The notes under the pieces are model-generated. The model did no database searches, was not told where the DNA came from, and was given only the letters and a program-made list of their open reading frames with translations. From Leifsonia shinshuensis (GTDB taxonomy: Bacteria; Actinomycetota; Actinomycetes; Actinomycetales; Microbacteriaceae), in the NCBI RefSeq assembly GCF_014217625.1, contig NZ_CP043641.1, forward strand, positions 1,860,001 to 1,924,000: DNA of 64,000 nt. The letters are read 5' to 3'. Positions 16,502 through 25,359 of the stretch are shown in pieces (positions within the stretch are counted from its first letter, which is position 1; each line of letters starts with the position of its first letter). Made by a program: the position numbers and the translations under genes.

Positions 16502-17707
16502 ATGTCCTTCTCCATCGCCATGATCGGCGCCGGCCAGTTCGCCGGGCAGTTCGCCAAGCTCTTCGCGCTGCACCCCGGCGTGAGCGCGGTGTACGCCGCC
16601 GACCTGCTGCCCGAGCGCGCCGAGCGACTGGTCGCCGAGTACGGCCTCGACGGCGCCCTCCCGTCCTTCGAGGCTGCCCTCGACGACCCGCGCGTGGACG
16701 CCGTCGCGATCTTCACCCAGCGCTGGACGCACGGCCCGCTGGTCGTCCGCGCCCTGGAGGCCGGCAAGCACGTCTACTCGGCGGTCCCGATGGCGATCAG
16801 CGCCGACGAGATCGCCGCGATCATCGACGCCGTGCGCCGCACCGGACTCACGTACATGATGGGCGAGACCAGCCACTACAACCCGGCCACGGTCTACGCG
16901 CGGTCGCAGATCGCGGAGGGCGCCTTCGGCCGCGTCTTCTATGCGGAGGGCGACTACGTCCACGACATGGACCTCGGCTTCTACGACGCCTACCGCTACT
17001 CCGGCGGCGAGCAGTGGAAGGCGACGGCCAGTTATCCGCCCCTGCTGTACCCGACGCACTCCATCGGCGGCATCCTCGGCGCCTGGGGCACGCACGCGGT
17101 CAGCGTCTCGGCGATCGGCGTGACCGACGACCGCGGCGACGGCGTCTTCGACCGCGAGGTGAGCATGTTCAGCAACGACTTCTCGAACGCTACGGCGCTG
17201 TTCGGGGTCGCGGGCGGCGGATCGTTCCGCACGAACGAGTTCCGCCGGGTCGGCTACCCGTCGCACATCCGGGAGTCGCGCTTCCGCTTCTTCGGCACCG
17301 AGGGCAGCTTCGAGCAGCTGGCGACCGTCTCGCACCGCACAGACAAGGAGGGCGTGCAGGACGTCACCGAGCTGCTGCAGCCCAAGCCGACGCTGTCCCC
17401 GGACGATCCGTCGCTGGCGCACGTCTCGCCCGCGCTCCGCGACGCGTTCACCTCGGGCAGCGCGCCCATCCACGACCGCTCGCGGCTGCCGCGCGAGTTC
17501 GACCACGTGACGAACGGGCACGAGGGCAGCCACCACTTCCTGGCCGACGACTTCGTGCGCGCGGTGAACGGGCGCACGCTGCCGCCGGTGAACGCGTGGC
17601 AGGCGGCGCGGTACACACTGCCCGGGATCGTGGCGCACGAAAGCGCGCTGCAGGGTGGCGTGCGGTTGGCCATCCCGGACTTCGGGGACGCGCCGGACGC
17701 GCTCTGA
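16502..17707 (+). CDS. Gfo/Idh/MocA family oxidoreductase
   Basis: A 401-residue NAD(P)-dependent oxidoreductase. It begins with the dinucleotide-binding segment AMIGAGQFAGQF, and the family lysine position lies in the GKHVYSAVPMAIS region, where the usual EKP is replaced by AVP. That missing lysine suggests altered catalysis or another sugar-acid substrate. It ends the ABC operon and therefore probably acts on the imported sugar. It faces the second ROK regulator gene, with a strong hairpin between the two. Confidence 0.85.
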   Translation: MSFSIAMIGAGQFAGQFAKLFALHPGVSAVYAADLLPERAERLVAEYGLDGALPSFEAALDDPRVDAVAIFTQRWTHGPLVVRALEAGKHVYSAVPMAISADEIAAIIDAVRRTGLTYMMGETSHYNPATVYARSQIAEGAFGRVFYAEGDYVHDMDLGFYDAYRYSGGEQWKATASYPPLLYPTHSIGGILGAWGTHAVSVSAIGVTDDRGDGVFDREVSMFSNDFSNATALFGVAGGGSFRTNEFRRVGYPSHIRESRFRFFGTEGSFEQLATVSHRTDKEGVQDVTELLQPKPTLSPDDPSLAHVSPALRDAFTSGSAPIHDRSRLPREFDHVTNGHEGSHHFLADDFVRAVNGRTLPPVNAWQAARYTLPGIVAHESALQGGVRLAIPDFGDAPDAL

Positions 17708-17723
17708 GGGACGTCCCACCCGG

Positions 17724-17758
17724 CCGCCGGGCACCGCGGATCCGCGCGTGCCCGGCGG
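17724..17758. terminator. Bidirectional hairpin terminator
   Basis: Perfect 11-bp arms CCGCCGGGCAC and GTGCCCGGCGG surround a 13-base loop that is itself partly palindromic. It sits between the convergent ends of the oxidoreductase and ROK genes. Confidence 0.75.
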
Positions 17759-17764
17759 TTCTCG

Positions 17765-18961
17765 TCAGGGGGCGGACGGGGATGCGAGCAGCGGCGCGAA
17801 GGCGAGCTCGGCGGCGCCGATCATGAGGATGTCGCTCCCGAGCGCCGCGCGCGTGATGGTCAGCGTCTCCGCGGACGCGGCGAGCGCCTGCGACGCGACG
17901 AGCGCAGGCAGCCGCTCCGGGGCCAGCTCGTGCAGCGCGCCGAGGAACCCGCCGAGCACGATCCGCTCGGGGTCGAAGACGTTGGTCGCGTTGCGCAGCG
18001 CGGTCGCGAGGAAGCCGAGCTGCCGGTCCACTTCGGCGAGCACGGCCGCGTCGCCCGACGCGACAGCCGCGGCCAGCGCCCGGGAGAGCTCGTCCGGGTC
18101 GGCGGAGGCCAGTCCGAGCACCTGCAGCAGCGCGCGCTGGCTGACCTCGGTCTCCAGGCAGCCGACCGCGCCGCAGTGGCAGCGCACGCCCGCCGAGTTC
18201 ACCAGTGTGTGGCCGAGCTCGCCGGCGTAACCGCTGATGCCGGTCAGCGGCCTCCCGCCGACGATCACGCCCGCGCCGATGCCGGACGCGCCGCCGTTGA
18301 CGTACACGAGGTCGGCCGCACCCTGGCCGGCGCCGAACAACCGCTCGGCGTTCGCGCCCAGGCTGGCGTCGTTCGCCGCGACCACCGGGTAGCCGGTCGC
18401 CTCCGCGAGCTGGGCGGCGAAGGGCTCCTCCGCCCACTCCAGGTGCGGGGCCAGGCGCACGACGCCGTCCTCCTCGCGCACGAGCCCCGGCACCGCCACG
18501 CCGACGCCGACGACCCGGGAGGCCGCGGACAGCTCGGGCCGCAGCCCGTCGATCACGGCGGAGGCGATGGCGGCGGCCTCCGCGGCGGTCGGCACGTGGC
18601 CGGTGGGATAGCGGACGCGGCGGTGCACGCGCGCGTCGAGCCCGACCACGCCGACCGTCACCGCGTCGACCTCGGGGTTCACGGCGAGCGCGACGACCCG
18701 GCCGTCGGCGGCGATGACCGGGGACGGCCTCCCGACCCGGTTGCTCGTCTCCGGCTCGCGCTCCAGCACCAGTCCGAGCTCGGCCAGCTCGGCGACCAGC
18801 GCGCCGATGGTCGAGCGGTTCAGGCCGGTCGCCTGGGTGAGCGCGGAGCGCGCCAGTGGCCCCTCGCGGTGCACCATGCCGAGCACCGTGGCGAGGTTGT
18901 GCCGCCGCACCGTGTCGAGGTTCGTCCCCGCCGTCGTCCTGCCGTTCATGATCCCGGTCAC
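17765..18961 (-). CDS. ROK family transcriptional regulator
   Basis: A 398-residue ROK repressor with an N-terminal winged HTH (ARSALTQATGLNRSTIGALVAELAELG) and a canonical ROK domain. AGELGH and the zinc motif CHCGAVGCLE are intact, unlike in the other ROK gene of this window. The start may be GTG 18961 or ATG 18949; no Shine-Dalgarno is visible, and a -10-like TGTAATAC directly precedes the GTG, so a leaderless message is possible. It could control its own gene through the CTGTA-T-TACAG palindrome at the start, and the neighbouring sugar operons or the regulator-less xylAB genes. Confidence 0.87.
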   Translation of the reverse strand: MTGIMNGRTTAGTNLDTVRRHNLATVLGMVHREGPLARSALTQATGLNRSTIGALVAELAELGLVLEREPETSNRVGRPSPVIAADGRVVALAVNPEVDAVTVGVVGLDARVHRRVRYPTGHVPTAAEAAAIASAVIDGLRPELSAASRVVGVGVAVPGLVREEDGVVRLAPHLEWAEEPFAAQLAEATGYPVVAANDASLGANAERLFGAGQGAADLVYVNGGASGIGAGVIVGGRPLTGISGYAGELGHTLVNSAGVRCHCGAVGCLETEVSQRALLQVLGLASADPDELSRALAAAVASGDAAVLAEVDRQLGFLATALRNATNVFDPERIVLGGFLGALHELAPERLPALVASQALAASAETLTITRAALGSDILMIGAAELAFAPLLASPSAP

Positions 18962-18971
18962 TGTATTACAG
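18961..18971. promoter_or_regulatory. Palindrome at the ROK start site
   Basis: CTGTA-T-TACAG is a perfect 5+1+5 inverted repeat covering the first base of the GTG start and the -10-like sequence of the ROK gene. It is a candidate autoregulatory site. Confidence 0.4.
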
Positions 18972-18998
18972 GTCGCGGGGTGCGGCGGACGCGCGGCC

Positions 18999-20114
18999 TC
19001 ACCACGCCTCGGGTCGCGCCCCCTGCGGCACCGCCTCCGGGCGCTCGACCGTGGAGGCCAGCGTGACGACCTCGTGCCGCGCGCCGGCCGCCAGCACGGC
19101 CTCCATGATCTCCAGCACGTGGAACGCCAGCTCCCCCGACGCCCGGTGCGGCCGGCCGGTCCCGAGCGCGCGGGCCAGGTCGGCCAGGCCGTAGCCGCGG
19201 CCGGCCTCCGCGTAGCCGCCCGCCGTCGCCACCTGGCGGAACTCGCGGTCGTCCGCGGTCGCGACGAGCACCGGATCGGAGAACCGGTTGGGGTCCGGAA
19301 CCGAGAGCGTCCCCGCGGTCCCGTAGACCTCGAACAGCGGCACCCGGGAGGCCCACACCTCGAACGAGACCGTCACGGTCGACACCACTCCGGAGGCGTG
19401 CTCCAGGATGGCGGTGACGTGCGTGTCCACGTCCACCGGTACGGCGGCTCCCGCCTGGGGTCCCGTGGCGACGGTGCGCGCGCGGTCCGAACGCCGGGTC
19501 GCCCCGGAGACCCGCACGACGGGGCCGAAGAAGGTCACGAGCGAGGTCAGGTAGTACGGGCCCATGTCGAACAGCGGGCCGCCGCCCGGCTGGTAGTAGA
19601 ACGCGGGCGCCGGATGCCACAGCTCGTGCCCCGGGGCGGTCCACGCCACCGCGGCGCCGAGCGGCACGCCGATCCGGCCCGCGTCCAGCACGGCGCGCGC
19701 GGTCTGGATGCCGGTCCCGAGCACGGTGTCCGGGGCGCAGCCGACCCGCAGCCCGAGCTCGCCCGCCCGCGAGAGCACGGGCGCGGCCTCGGCGGTCGTG
19801 AGCGCCAGCGGCTTCTCGCCGTAGACATGCTTGCCCGCAGCGAGGGCGCGCAGCGCGACGTCCGCGTGGGCGAGCGGGATGGTCAGGTTGAGCACGACAT
19901 CCACCTCGGGATGCGCGAGCAGCTCGTCCACGGTCATCGCCTCGACGCGCTGCTCTGCAGCGACGGCGCGCGCCCGGTCGAGGTCGAGGTCGGCGACCGC
20001 GCGCAGGTGCAGGTTCGGCAGCTTCGGGAACTCGGCGAAGTACTGCGCTGAGATGACACCGACACCGATCACTCCGACGTTCAGAGGGGCGCTGTCGTTC
20101 AGCGCGCCGCCCAC
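18999..20114 (-). CDS. Gfo/Idh/MocA oxidoreductase, ThuB-like
   Basis: A 371-residue NAD(P)-dependent oxidoreductase with the nucleotide-binding GVIGVGVISAQYF at the start and an intact EKP catalytic motif (HVYGEKPLAL, ~residue 96). The only suitable start is GTG 20114, which overlaps the end of the ThuA-like gene by 16 bases, so the two are translationally coupled. The pair resembles ThuA-ThuB, which in rhizobia oxidise imported disaccharides to 3-keto derivatives. It is the last gene of the LacI-headed operon. Confidence 0.87.
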   Translation of the reverse strand: MGGALNDSAPLNVGVIGVGVISAQYFAEFPKLPNLHLRAVADLDLDRARAVAAEQRVEAMTVDELLAHPEVDVVLNLTIPLAHADVALRALAAGKHVYGEKPLALTTAEAAPVLSRAGELGLRVGCAPDTVLGTGIQTARAVLDAGRIGVPLGAAVAWTAPGHELWHPAPAFYYQPGGGPLFDMGPYYLTSLVTFFGPVVRVSGATRRSDRARTVATGPQAGAAVPVDVDTHVTAILEHASGVVSTVTVSFEVWASRVPLFEVYGTAGTLSVPDPNRFSDPVLVATADDREFRQVATAGGYAEAGRGYGLADLARALGTGRPHRASGELAFHVLEIMEAVLAAGARHEVVTLASTVERPEAVPQGARPEAW

Positions 20115-20791
20115 AGCAGGCCCCTCTCGATGATGGTGCGCACCGGACGGGACTCCACGATCTCCAGCCGGTGGCCGGGAGCGGAGACGAAGATGCGGCC
20201 CTCGCCCCACTGCCGCGTCCAGATCGCGGGCGCCGTGACCGGACGGTTCCAGGCATCCCACGGCCGGACGCCCTGCGTCGTCGTTGCCAGGACGTCGTTG
20301 TACTCGTCGCTCAGCACCCAGTACTGCTCGGTCTCCAGGTCAAAGTCCGCGATCCCCTCGGTGATCGGATGCGAGGCCCCGTACGAGGTGATGTTCACCG
20401 TGTACGGAATGTAGTTGTCCGACTGCTCGCCGGTGCGCTCGGCCGGGTCTTTGCCCGCGTGGTGGGCGAACTGGCCGCCGATCATGTGCAGGTAGTCGGC
20501 GTTGTTCCGGTAGGAGTCCGCGATGCCGCCGTGCCAGCCGGCCATCCCCGTGCCGTTCAGGACCGCGCGCTGCAGGCCGGCGAACTCCTCCGGCTCGATG
20601 GTGCTCATGGTGTTGATCTGGAGGACGAGGTCGACCGTGTCCATGAACGCCTCGTCCGTGTAGACGGCCGGGCTCTCCTCCACCCGCACCGCGAAGCCGT
20701 TCTCCTCCAGGAACGGGATGAAGAGGTTCGTGGTCTCGACGGGCATGTGCCCGTCCCAGCCGCCGCGGACGACGAGGGCTTGTCTGGTCAT
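20099..20791 (-). CDS. ThuA domain-containing protein
   Basis: A 230-residue ThuA/trehalose-utilisation domain protein with a class-I glutamine amidotransferase-like fold. Typical text is visible: VVRGGWDGHMPVETTN at the start and GMAGWHGGIADSYR (~residue 92). ATG 20791 has GGAAGGAA just upstream; an earlier in-frame start at 20818 would lie within the end of the preceding permease. Its genetic coupling with a ThuB-like dehydrogenase and an ABC sugar importer supports a role in converting an imported disaccharide or glycoside. Confidence 0.87.
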   Translation of the reverse strand: MTRQALVVRGGWDGHMPVETTNLFIPFLEENGFAVRVEESPAVYTDEAFMDTVDLVLQINTMSTIEPEEFAGLQRAVLNGTGMAGWHGGIADSYRNNADYLHMIGGQFAHHAGKDPAERTGEQSDNYIPYTVNITSYGASHPITEGIADFDLETEQYWVLSDEYNDVLATTTQGVRPWDAWNRPVTAPAIWTRQWGEGRIFVSAPGHRLEIVESRPVRTIIERGLLWAAR

Positions 20792-20814
20792 GGGTTCCTT
20801 CCGGGTGGTGCGGG

Positions 20815-20867
20815 TCACTTGGAGAAGCCGGCCGTCATCCCGCTGATGAGCTGGCGGCGGCCGAACA
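20815..20867 (-). pseudogene. Out-of-frame permease tail after a one-base deletion
   Basis: This stretch encodes, in a frame shifted by one relative to the permease gene, the expected MalG-type C-terminus VFGRRQLISGMTAGFSK and a proper stop at 20815. Restoring one base near 20870 (CTCTAGTG to CTCTACGTG) would fuse it to the main permease frame. It is therefore the natural end of that gene, cut off by a frameshift. Confidence 0.8.
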
Positions 20868-21722
20868 CTAGAGCAGGAAGATCGGCAGCGTGGAGAGCAC
20901 GACCGCCGCCAGGATCGCCGGAACGTTCACGGTGAACGATCCCATGAACGTCCACAGCGACAAAGGGAGGACCCGGGTCTCCGGGCTCTGCGTGAGCACG
21001 AGCGGGAAGAGGAAGCCGTTCCAGACGTTGAGCGCGTTGTAGAGCGCGACGGTCACGACCGCGGGGCGCGACAGCGGCAGCACAAGCGAGAACAGCACCC
21101 GCCAGTGCCCGGAGCCGTCGACGCGCATCGACTCGAACAGCTCCTTCGGGATGTCCCGGATGAAGTTGGCGAGGATGAGCACCGTCACCGGCACCGCGAA
21201 GCCGATCGAGGGCAGGATGAGCGCCGCGAGCGAGTCGTACAGGCCGGCCTTCGAGAGCATGTAGAACAGCGGGATGATCGTCGCCTGCAGCGGGATCGCG
21301 AGCCCGAGCAGGAAGAACGAGAACGTCGCGCGCGTGAACCGGGAGTTGGTCCGCACGATCGCGTAGGCGGCCATGACGCAGACGAACACGGTCACCGCGA
21401 CGCTCGCGACGGTGACGATCACCGAGTTCGCCAGGTAGAGGAAGAAGTCGCTCTGCAGCACGAGCGCGTAGCCCTCGAGCGTGGGATCGGCGGGCGGGAG
21501 CAGCTGGTTGCTGGCGAAGAACCCGGCCTGCGGGCGCACGCTCGTGATCACGATGTAGTAGATCGGGACCACGATCACGGCCAGCCAGACCCAGGCGCCG
21601 ATTCCGCCGAGCCAGTTGGGGCGGCTGCCGGGACGGCGGGAGCGGCGCGAGCGCGATGCGGGAGGCCGCTCGTCCAGCGCGACCGCGACATCCCGCTCGA
21701 CCTCGTCGATGAGCTGCGTCAT
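20868..21722 (-). CDS. ABC sugar permease, MalG type (C-terminally frameshifted)
   Basis: A 284-residue permease with about six membrane segments, WNGFLFPLVL near the C-terminus, and a variant EAA loop (FESMRVDGSGHWRVL). It stops prematurely at TAG after TLPIFLL, just before the conserved YVFGRRQLISGMTAGFSK tail, which continues in another frame to 20815. All membrane helices remain, so activity may be reduced instead of lost, or the shift may be a sequencing error. ATG 21722 overlaps the upstream stop (TGATG). Confidence 0.85.
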   Translation of the reverse strand: MTQLIDEVERDVAVALDERPPASRSRRSRRPGSRPNWLGGIGAWVWLAVIVVPIYYIVITSVRPQAGFFASNQLLPPADPTLEGYALVLQSDFFLYLANSVIVTVASVAVTVFVCVMAAYAIVRTNSRFTRATFSFFLLGLAIPLQATIIPLFYMLSKAGLYDSLAALILPSIGFAVPVTVLILANFIRDIPKELFESMRVDGSGHWRVLFSLVLPLSRPAVVTVALYNALNVWNGFLFPLVLTQSPETRVLPLSLWTFMGSFTVNVPAILAAVVLSTLPIFLL

Positions 21723-22633
21723 CACACACCCTCCTGCTGGCTCGTCATCTTCGTGAAGCCGCTCAGCTTCGTCATCAGCAGCGCGATCACCAGGCCGATC
21801 ACGACGAGGATCATCGCCATCACGCTCGCCTGGCCGAACTGGTTGGCGGAGAAGCCGGTGACGTACATGAGGATCGGCAGGATCCGCACGCCCGAGCTCG
21901 GCACGCCTCCGGTCAGCACGAACACCACGTCGAAGTAGGTCAGCGAGCCGACCACCATGAGCGTCGAGGAGGTCACGATCGTGTACCGCAGCTGGGGCAC
22001 CGTGATGTGGAAGAACTGCTTCACCCGGCCGGCGCCGTCGATCTCCGCCGCCTCGTACAGGGACGCCGGGATCTGCCGCACGCCGCCCTGGTACAGCAGC
22101 GTGTGGAACGGCACGAACTGCCACGCGATGATGAAGATCACCACGTACAGGATGAGCTGCTGGTTGCCCAGCCAGTCCTGCTTGAGGAACGGGATGCCGG
22201 TCGAGGCGGCGAGGCCGAAGTTCGGGTCGAGGATCGCCTTGAACGCGATCGCGATCGCCGCCGACGACAGAATCAGCGGCAGGAAGAAGATCGCGGCGAG
22301 GACGGCACGGCTGCGCTGTCGGCCGGCGGTCCAGGCCCCGAGCAGCAGGCTGATCGGGGTCTGCACGATCCAGGAGATGACGATCACCTTGAGGCTCAGC
22401 ACGAGCGCGTCGATGGTCACCGGATCCGCGAGGACGCTCGTCCAGTTGGACAGGCCCACCCAGACCGGGTCGCTGATCGCATCCCAGCGGGTGAAGCTCA
22501 GCCAGAGCGCCACCGCGAGCGGGACGATCGCGAAGACGACGAAGAAGAACAGCGCGGGCAGGACCATCCACCCGCCCGGCCCGGTGCGGGCCGGGCGGAC
22601 GGTGGCGCCCGTGTCGCGGACGACGGAGGTCAT
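21722..22633 (-). CDS. ABC sugar permease, MalF/UgpA type
   Basis: A 303-residue permease, partner of the frameshifted subunit. It has about six hydrophobic helices and the EAA loop (YEAAEIDGAGRVKQFF, ~residue 195). It starts two bases after the binding-protein stop codon and its own stop overlaps the next start (TGATG), so the three transport genes form one tightly packed unit. No ATPase gene accompanies them. Confidence 0.9.
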   Translation of the reverse strand: MTSVVRDTGATVRPARTGPGGWMVLPALFFFVVFAIVPLAVALWLSFTRWDAISDPVWVGLSNWTSVLADPVTIDALVLSLKVIVISWIVQTPISLLLGAWTAGRQRSRAVLAAIFFLPLILSSAAIAIAFKAILDPNFGLAASTGIPFLKQDWLGNQQLILYVVIFIIAWQFVPFHTLLYQGGVRQIPASLYEAAEIDGAGRVKQFFHITVPQLRYTIVTSSTLMVVGSLTYFDVVFVLTGGVPSSGVRILPILMYVTGFSANQFGQASVMAMILVVIGLVIALLMTKLSGFTKMTSQQEGV

Positions 22634-22635
22634 CG

Positions 22636-23946
22636 CTACTGGCCGATCGTCTTGTTCATGTTGTCGCTGAACTGCTGGGGCGTGATCTGCTTGTTGAACA
22701 GCTGGTCGAGGTTCGTCAGCAGCGCGGTGGCCTGCGCCGGCGGTAGCGCCTGGTCCCAGGACTGCTGGAAGCTCTTCGCGTTCTTCGTCATCCCGTAGAC
22801 CGTCGAGCCGAAGTCGCCTCCGGTCGCCTGGATCTTCGCGTCGATGTCCGTGATCGGCGGCACCTGGCCGTTCTTCACCATCCGGTCGGTGTATGCGGTG
22901 TCGAAGACGCCCTGCGTCAGGTACTTCACGGCCGTGGCCTTCTGCGCGGCCGAGGCGTTGGCCGAGACGGAGAAGTAGCCGGAGGGGTTGCCCACGATGT
23001 CCGACGGGTCGCCCGCGCCGCCGTCGACCGACGGGAAGGTGCCGAAGCCGAGTCCGGACTTCACGAAGTCGGGGGCCTGCTGCTGGAAGGTGGTCATCAC
23101 CCACGCGCCCTGCAGCATCATCGCGGCCTTGCCGGTGTAGAGGAGCGCGACATCGGCGTTGGAGTCGGCAGTCACCGACGAGAAGCCGTCCACGAACGCA
23201 CCGGCGTCGACGAGCTGCTGGATCATCTCGTTGGCTTTGACGATGCCGGGATCGCTCCAGGCGCCCTTCTCGCCGGCCATGACCTTCGCGAACGCCCCGG
23301 GACCTGCGACGCGGTCGACCAGGTACTCCTCCCACATCAGCGACGGCCACTTGGAGGCTCCGGCGAGCGAGAACGGCGCGACGCCCGCGGCCTTCAGCTT
23401 GGGCACGGCGGCGAGGATGTCGTCCCAGGTCTTCGGGACGGCGACGCCGGCCTTCTTGAGCACGTCCTTGTTGTAATAGAACATGATCGGCGTCGTGGCG
23501 TTCATCGGCACCGCGTACACCTTGCCGTCGACCACGCCCTGGTTCCAGACCGATTCGAGGTACTTGGACTTCGCGTCGGCGGTGTCGGCGGTCAGGTCGG
23601 CGACCTTGTTCGCCTTCACGTACTGGGCGAGCGTCCCGCCGGCCCAGCTGTAGAGGATGGTCGGAGCGGAGCCGGCCCCGACGGCGGTGCGGATCTTGGT
23701 CTTGTACGCGTCGTTCTGGAAGTAGGTCGCCGCGACCTGGTCCTTGGCGTTGGCGGCGTTCCAGTCCTTCAGCGACGGGCCGATCACGGTGTCCTCGTCG
23801 GCGCTGGAGAGGCCCCAGAGCGTGGCCTGGCCGCCGGCGGAGCCGGAGCCGGACGAGCAGGCGGTGGCGCCGGCCAGCAGGGCGGCGACGCCGAGCGCGA
23901 CGGCGGCGAGCCTGGCGCCGCGGCGGGAGGGCGAAGGGTGCGTCAT
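22636..23946 (-). CDS. ABC sugar transporter substrate-binding lipoprotein
   Basis: A 436-residue family 1 extracellular solute-binding protein. The signal peptide ends in a lipobox (AGATAC, Cys at ~residue 30) followed by SSGSGSAGG, so the mature protein is lipid-anchored outside the cell. GAGGAGAAAG precedes the ATG. The text (PTILYSWAGGTLAQYVKANKV, YAVPMNATTPIMFYYNKDVLKKAG) is typical of oligosaccharide receptors. It serves the two permeases downstream. Confidence 0.92.
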   Translation of the reverse strand: MTHPSPSRRGARLAAVALGVAALLAGATACSSGSGSAGGQATLWGLSSADEDTVIGPSLKDWNAANAKDQVAATYFQNDAYKTKIRTAVGAGSAPTILYSWAGGTLAQYVKANKVADLTADTADAKSKYLESVWNQGVVDGKVYAVPMNATTPIMFYYNKDVLKKAGVAVPKTWDDILAAVPKLKAAGVAPFSLAGASKWPSLMWEEYLVDRVAGPGAFAKVMAGEKGAWSDPGIVKANEMIQQLVDAGAFVDGFSSVTADSNADVALLYTGKAAMMLQGAWVMTTFQQQAPDFVKSGLGFGTFPSVDGGAGDPSDIVGNPSGYFSVSANASAAQKATAVKYLTQGVFDTAYTDRMVKNGQVPPITDIDAKIQATGGDFGSTVYGMTKNAKSFQQSWDQALPPAQATALLTNLDQLFNKQITPQQFSDNMNKTIGQ

Positions 23947-23970
23947 TGCGGTCTTTCTCCTCAGTGTGTG

Positions 23971-23992
23971 GTGGTCAGGTGGTGGTCAGGTG
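23971..23992. repeat. Two 11-bp direct repeats in the binding-protein leader
   Basis: GTGGTCAGGTG is repeated head-to-tail (23971-23981 and 23982-23992) and trails into degenerate GTGGTTCGG copies. It lies between the oxidoreductase stop and the binding-protein start, where it may affect mRNA folding or simply be slippage. Confidence 0.6.
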
Positions 23993-24068
23993 GTGGTTCG
24001 GTCGTGGTTCGTCGGTCGGTGATGGGCCGCCGCGCGCAGGGGCGCGGCGGCGGTGCGACGGCGTGGCG

Positions 24069-25256
24069 CTACTCGGCGGCCGTCCACGCACTGCCGGCGG
24101 CGGCGCTGTGTTCGACAGCCGCCAGCACGCGCTGGATGTGCAGGCCGTCCGCGAAGGACGGCTCGGGGTCGGCGCCGCTCGTGACGGCGTCGACGAAGTC
24201 GGTGATCTGGTGGCTGAACGCGTGCTCGTAGCCGATCGCGTGGCCGGTGGGCCACCAGTTGGCCATGTAGGGATGCTCGGGCTCTGTCACGATGATCCGG
24301 GTGAAGCCCTGCTCCCCCGCCGGCGCGGTGGCGTCGTAGAACTGGAGCTCGTTCATCGCCTCCAGGTCGAAGGCGATGGCGCCGCGGGAGCCACTCAGTT
24401 CGATCCGCAGCGCGTTCTTGCGGCCGGTCGCGTAGCGGGTCGCCTCGAAGGCGCCGATCGCGCCCGCCGCCGCGCCGCCGGCGAGGCGCGCGGTGAACCA
24501 GGCGGCGTCGTCCACGGTCACCCGGCCGCGCTCGGCGGAGGCCGTGCCGGACAGGCCGACCGTCTCGCCGAGCAGCGGCCGCTCCTCCACGAAGGTGGCG
24601 AGAGTGCCGGAGACCGTCGACAGCCGGGAGCCGGTCAGGTGCTCGACCAGGTCGATCGCGTGAGCGCCGATGTCGCCGAGCGAGCCGGAGCCCGCGGCCT
24701 CCTTGTCGAGTCGCCAGGTCATCGGGCCGTTCTCGTCGCTCAGCCAGTCCTGCAGGTAGAGCGCGCGCACCTGGCGGATCGCACCGAGCCGGCCCTCCTG
24801 CACGAGCCGGCGCGCGTAGCCGATCGCCGGGACGCGCCGGTAGCTGAAGCCCACCATGGAGCGCACGCCGCGGGAAGTCGCGCGCTCGGCGGCGGCGACC
24901 ATCGCCTCCGCCTCGGCCACGGTGTTGGCGAGCGGCTTCTCGCACAGCACGTGCTTGCCGGCGTCGAGCGCCGCGATCGCGATCTCGGCGCGCGAGGAGC
25001 CGGGCGAGCAGATGTCGACGATGTCGATGTCCGGGTCCTCGACCACGCGGCGCCAGTCGGTCTCGGCGCGCTGCCAGCCGAACTTCGCGCGGGCGGCCTC
25101 CACCCGGCCGGCGTCGCGGCCCACGATCGTGGCCATGACCGGCTCGGCGGCCAGGTCGAAGAACCGCGGAGCCACCCGCCAGCCCTGGGAGTGGGCCGCG
25201 CCCATGAACCCGTAGCCGACCATCGCCACCCGCAGCTCGCGTGCCGCTGAAGTCAT
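24069..25256 (-). CDS. Gfo/Idh/MocA family oxidoreductase
   Basis: A 395-residue NAD(P)-dependent sugar oxidoreductase. The Rossmann motif MVGYGFMGAAHSQGW is at residues 11-25 and the catalytic EKP is intact (HVLCEKPLAN, ~residue 97). ATG 25256 has AAGGAG about eight bases upstream; the frame is open for another 150 codons, but that part overlaps the LacI gene. It is the first structural gene after the LacI regulator and precedes the binding protein, so it likely oxidises the imported sugar or its 3-keto product. Confidence 0.88.
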   Translation of the reverse strand: MTSAARELRVAMVGYGFMGAAHSQGWRVAPRFFDLAAEPVMATIVGRDAGRVEAARAKFGWQRAETDWRRVVEDPDIDIVDICSPGSSRAEIAIAALDAGKHVLCEKPLANTVAEAEAMVAAAERATSRGVRSMVGFSYRRVPAIGYARRLVQEGRLGAIRQVRALYLQDWLSDENGPMTWRLDKEAAGSGSLGDIGAHAIDLVEHLTGSRLSTVSGTLATFVEERPLLGETVGLSGTASAERGRVTVDDAAWFTARLAGGAAAGAIGAFEATRYATGRKNALRIELSGSRGAIAFDLEAMNELQFYDATAPAGEQGFTRIIVTEPEHPYMANWWPTGHAIGYEHAFSHQITDFVDAVTSGADPEPSFADGLHIQRVLAAVEHSAAAGSAWTAAE

Positions 25257-25315
25257 CCGTCCCGCTCCTTCGCGTCTGTCCTGCGTGACGCTAACGAACG
25301 GGATTTTCGGCACGC

Positions 25316-25333
25316 AAGTTTCTCGCGAAGCTT
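25316..25333. promoter_or_regulatory. LacI-type operator before the thu-like operon
   Basis: AAGTTTCTCGCGAAGCTT is an 18-bp even palindrome with a central CG and 14 of 18 positions symmetric, the usual form of LacI-family operators. It lies in the 103-base gap between the LacI gene and the operon it heads. Confidence 0.55.
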
Positions 25334-25359
25334 GGAAAACTTTCGTGGAGTCGGGCGCG

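Noticed and set aside
23971-24020. GTGGTCAGGTG repeats as a CRISPR or iteron array
   Set aside because: There are only two exact copies with no spacers and no associated genes. Slippage is the simpler explanation.
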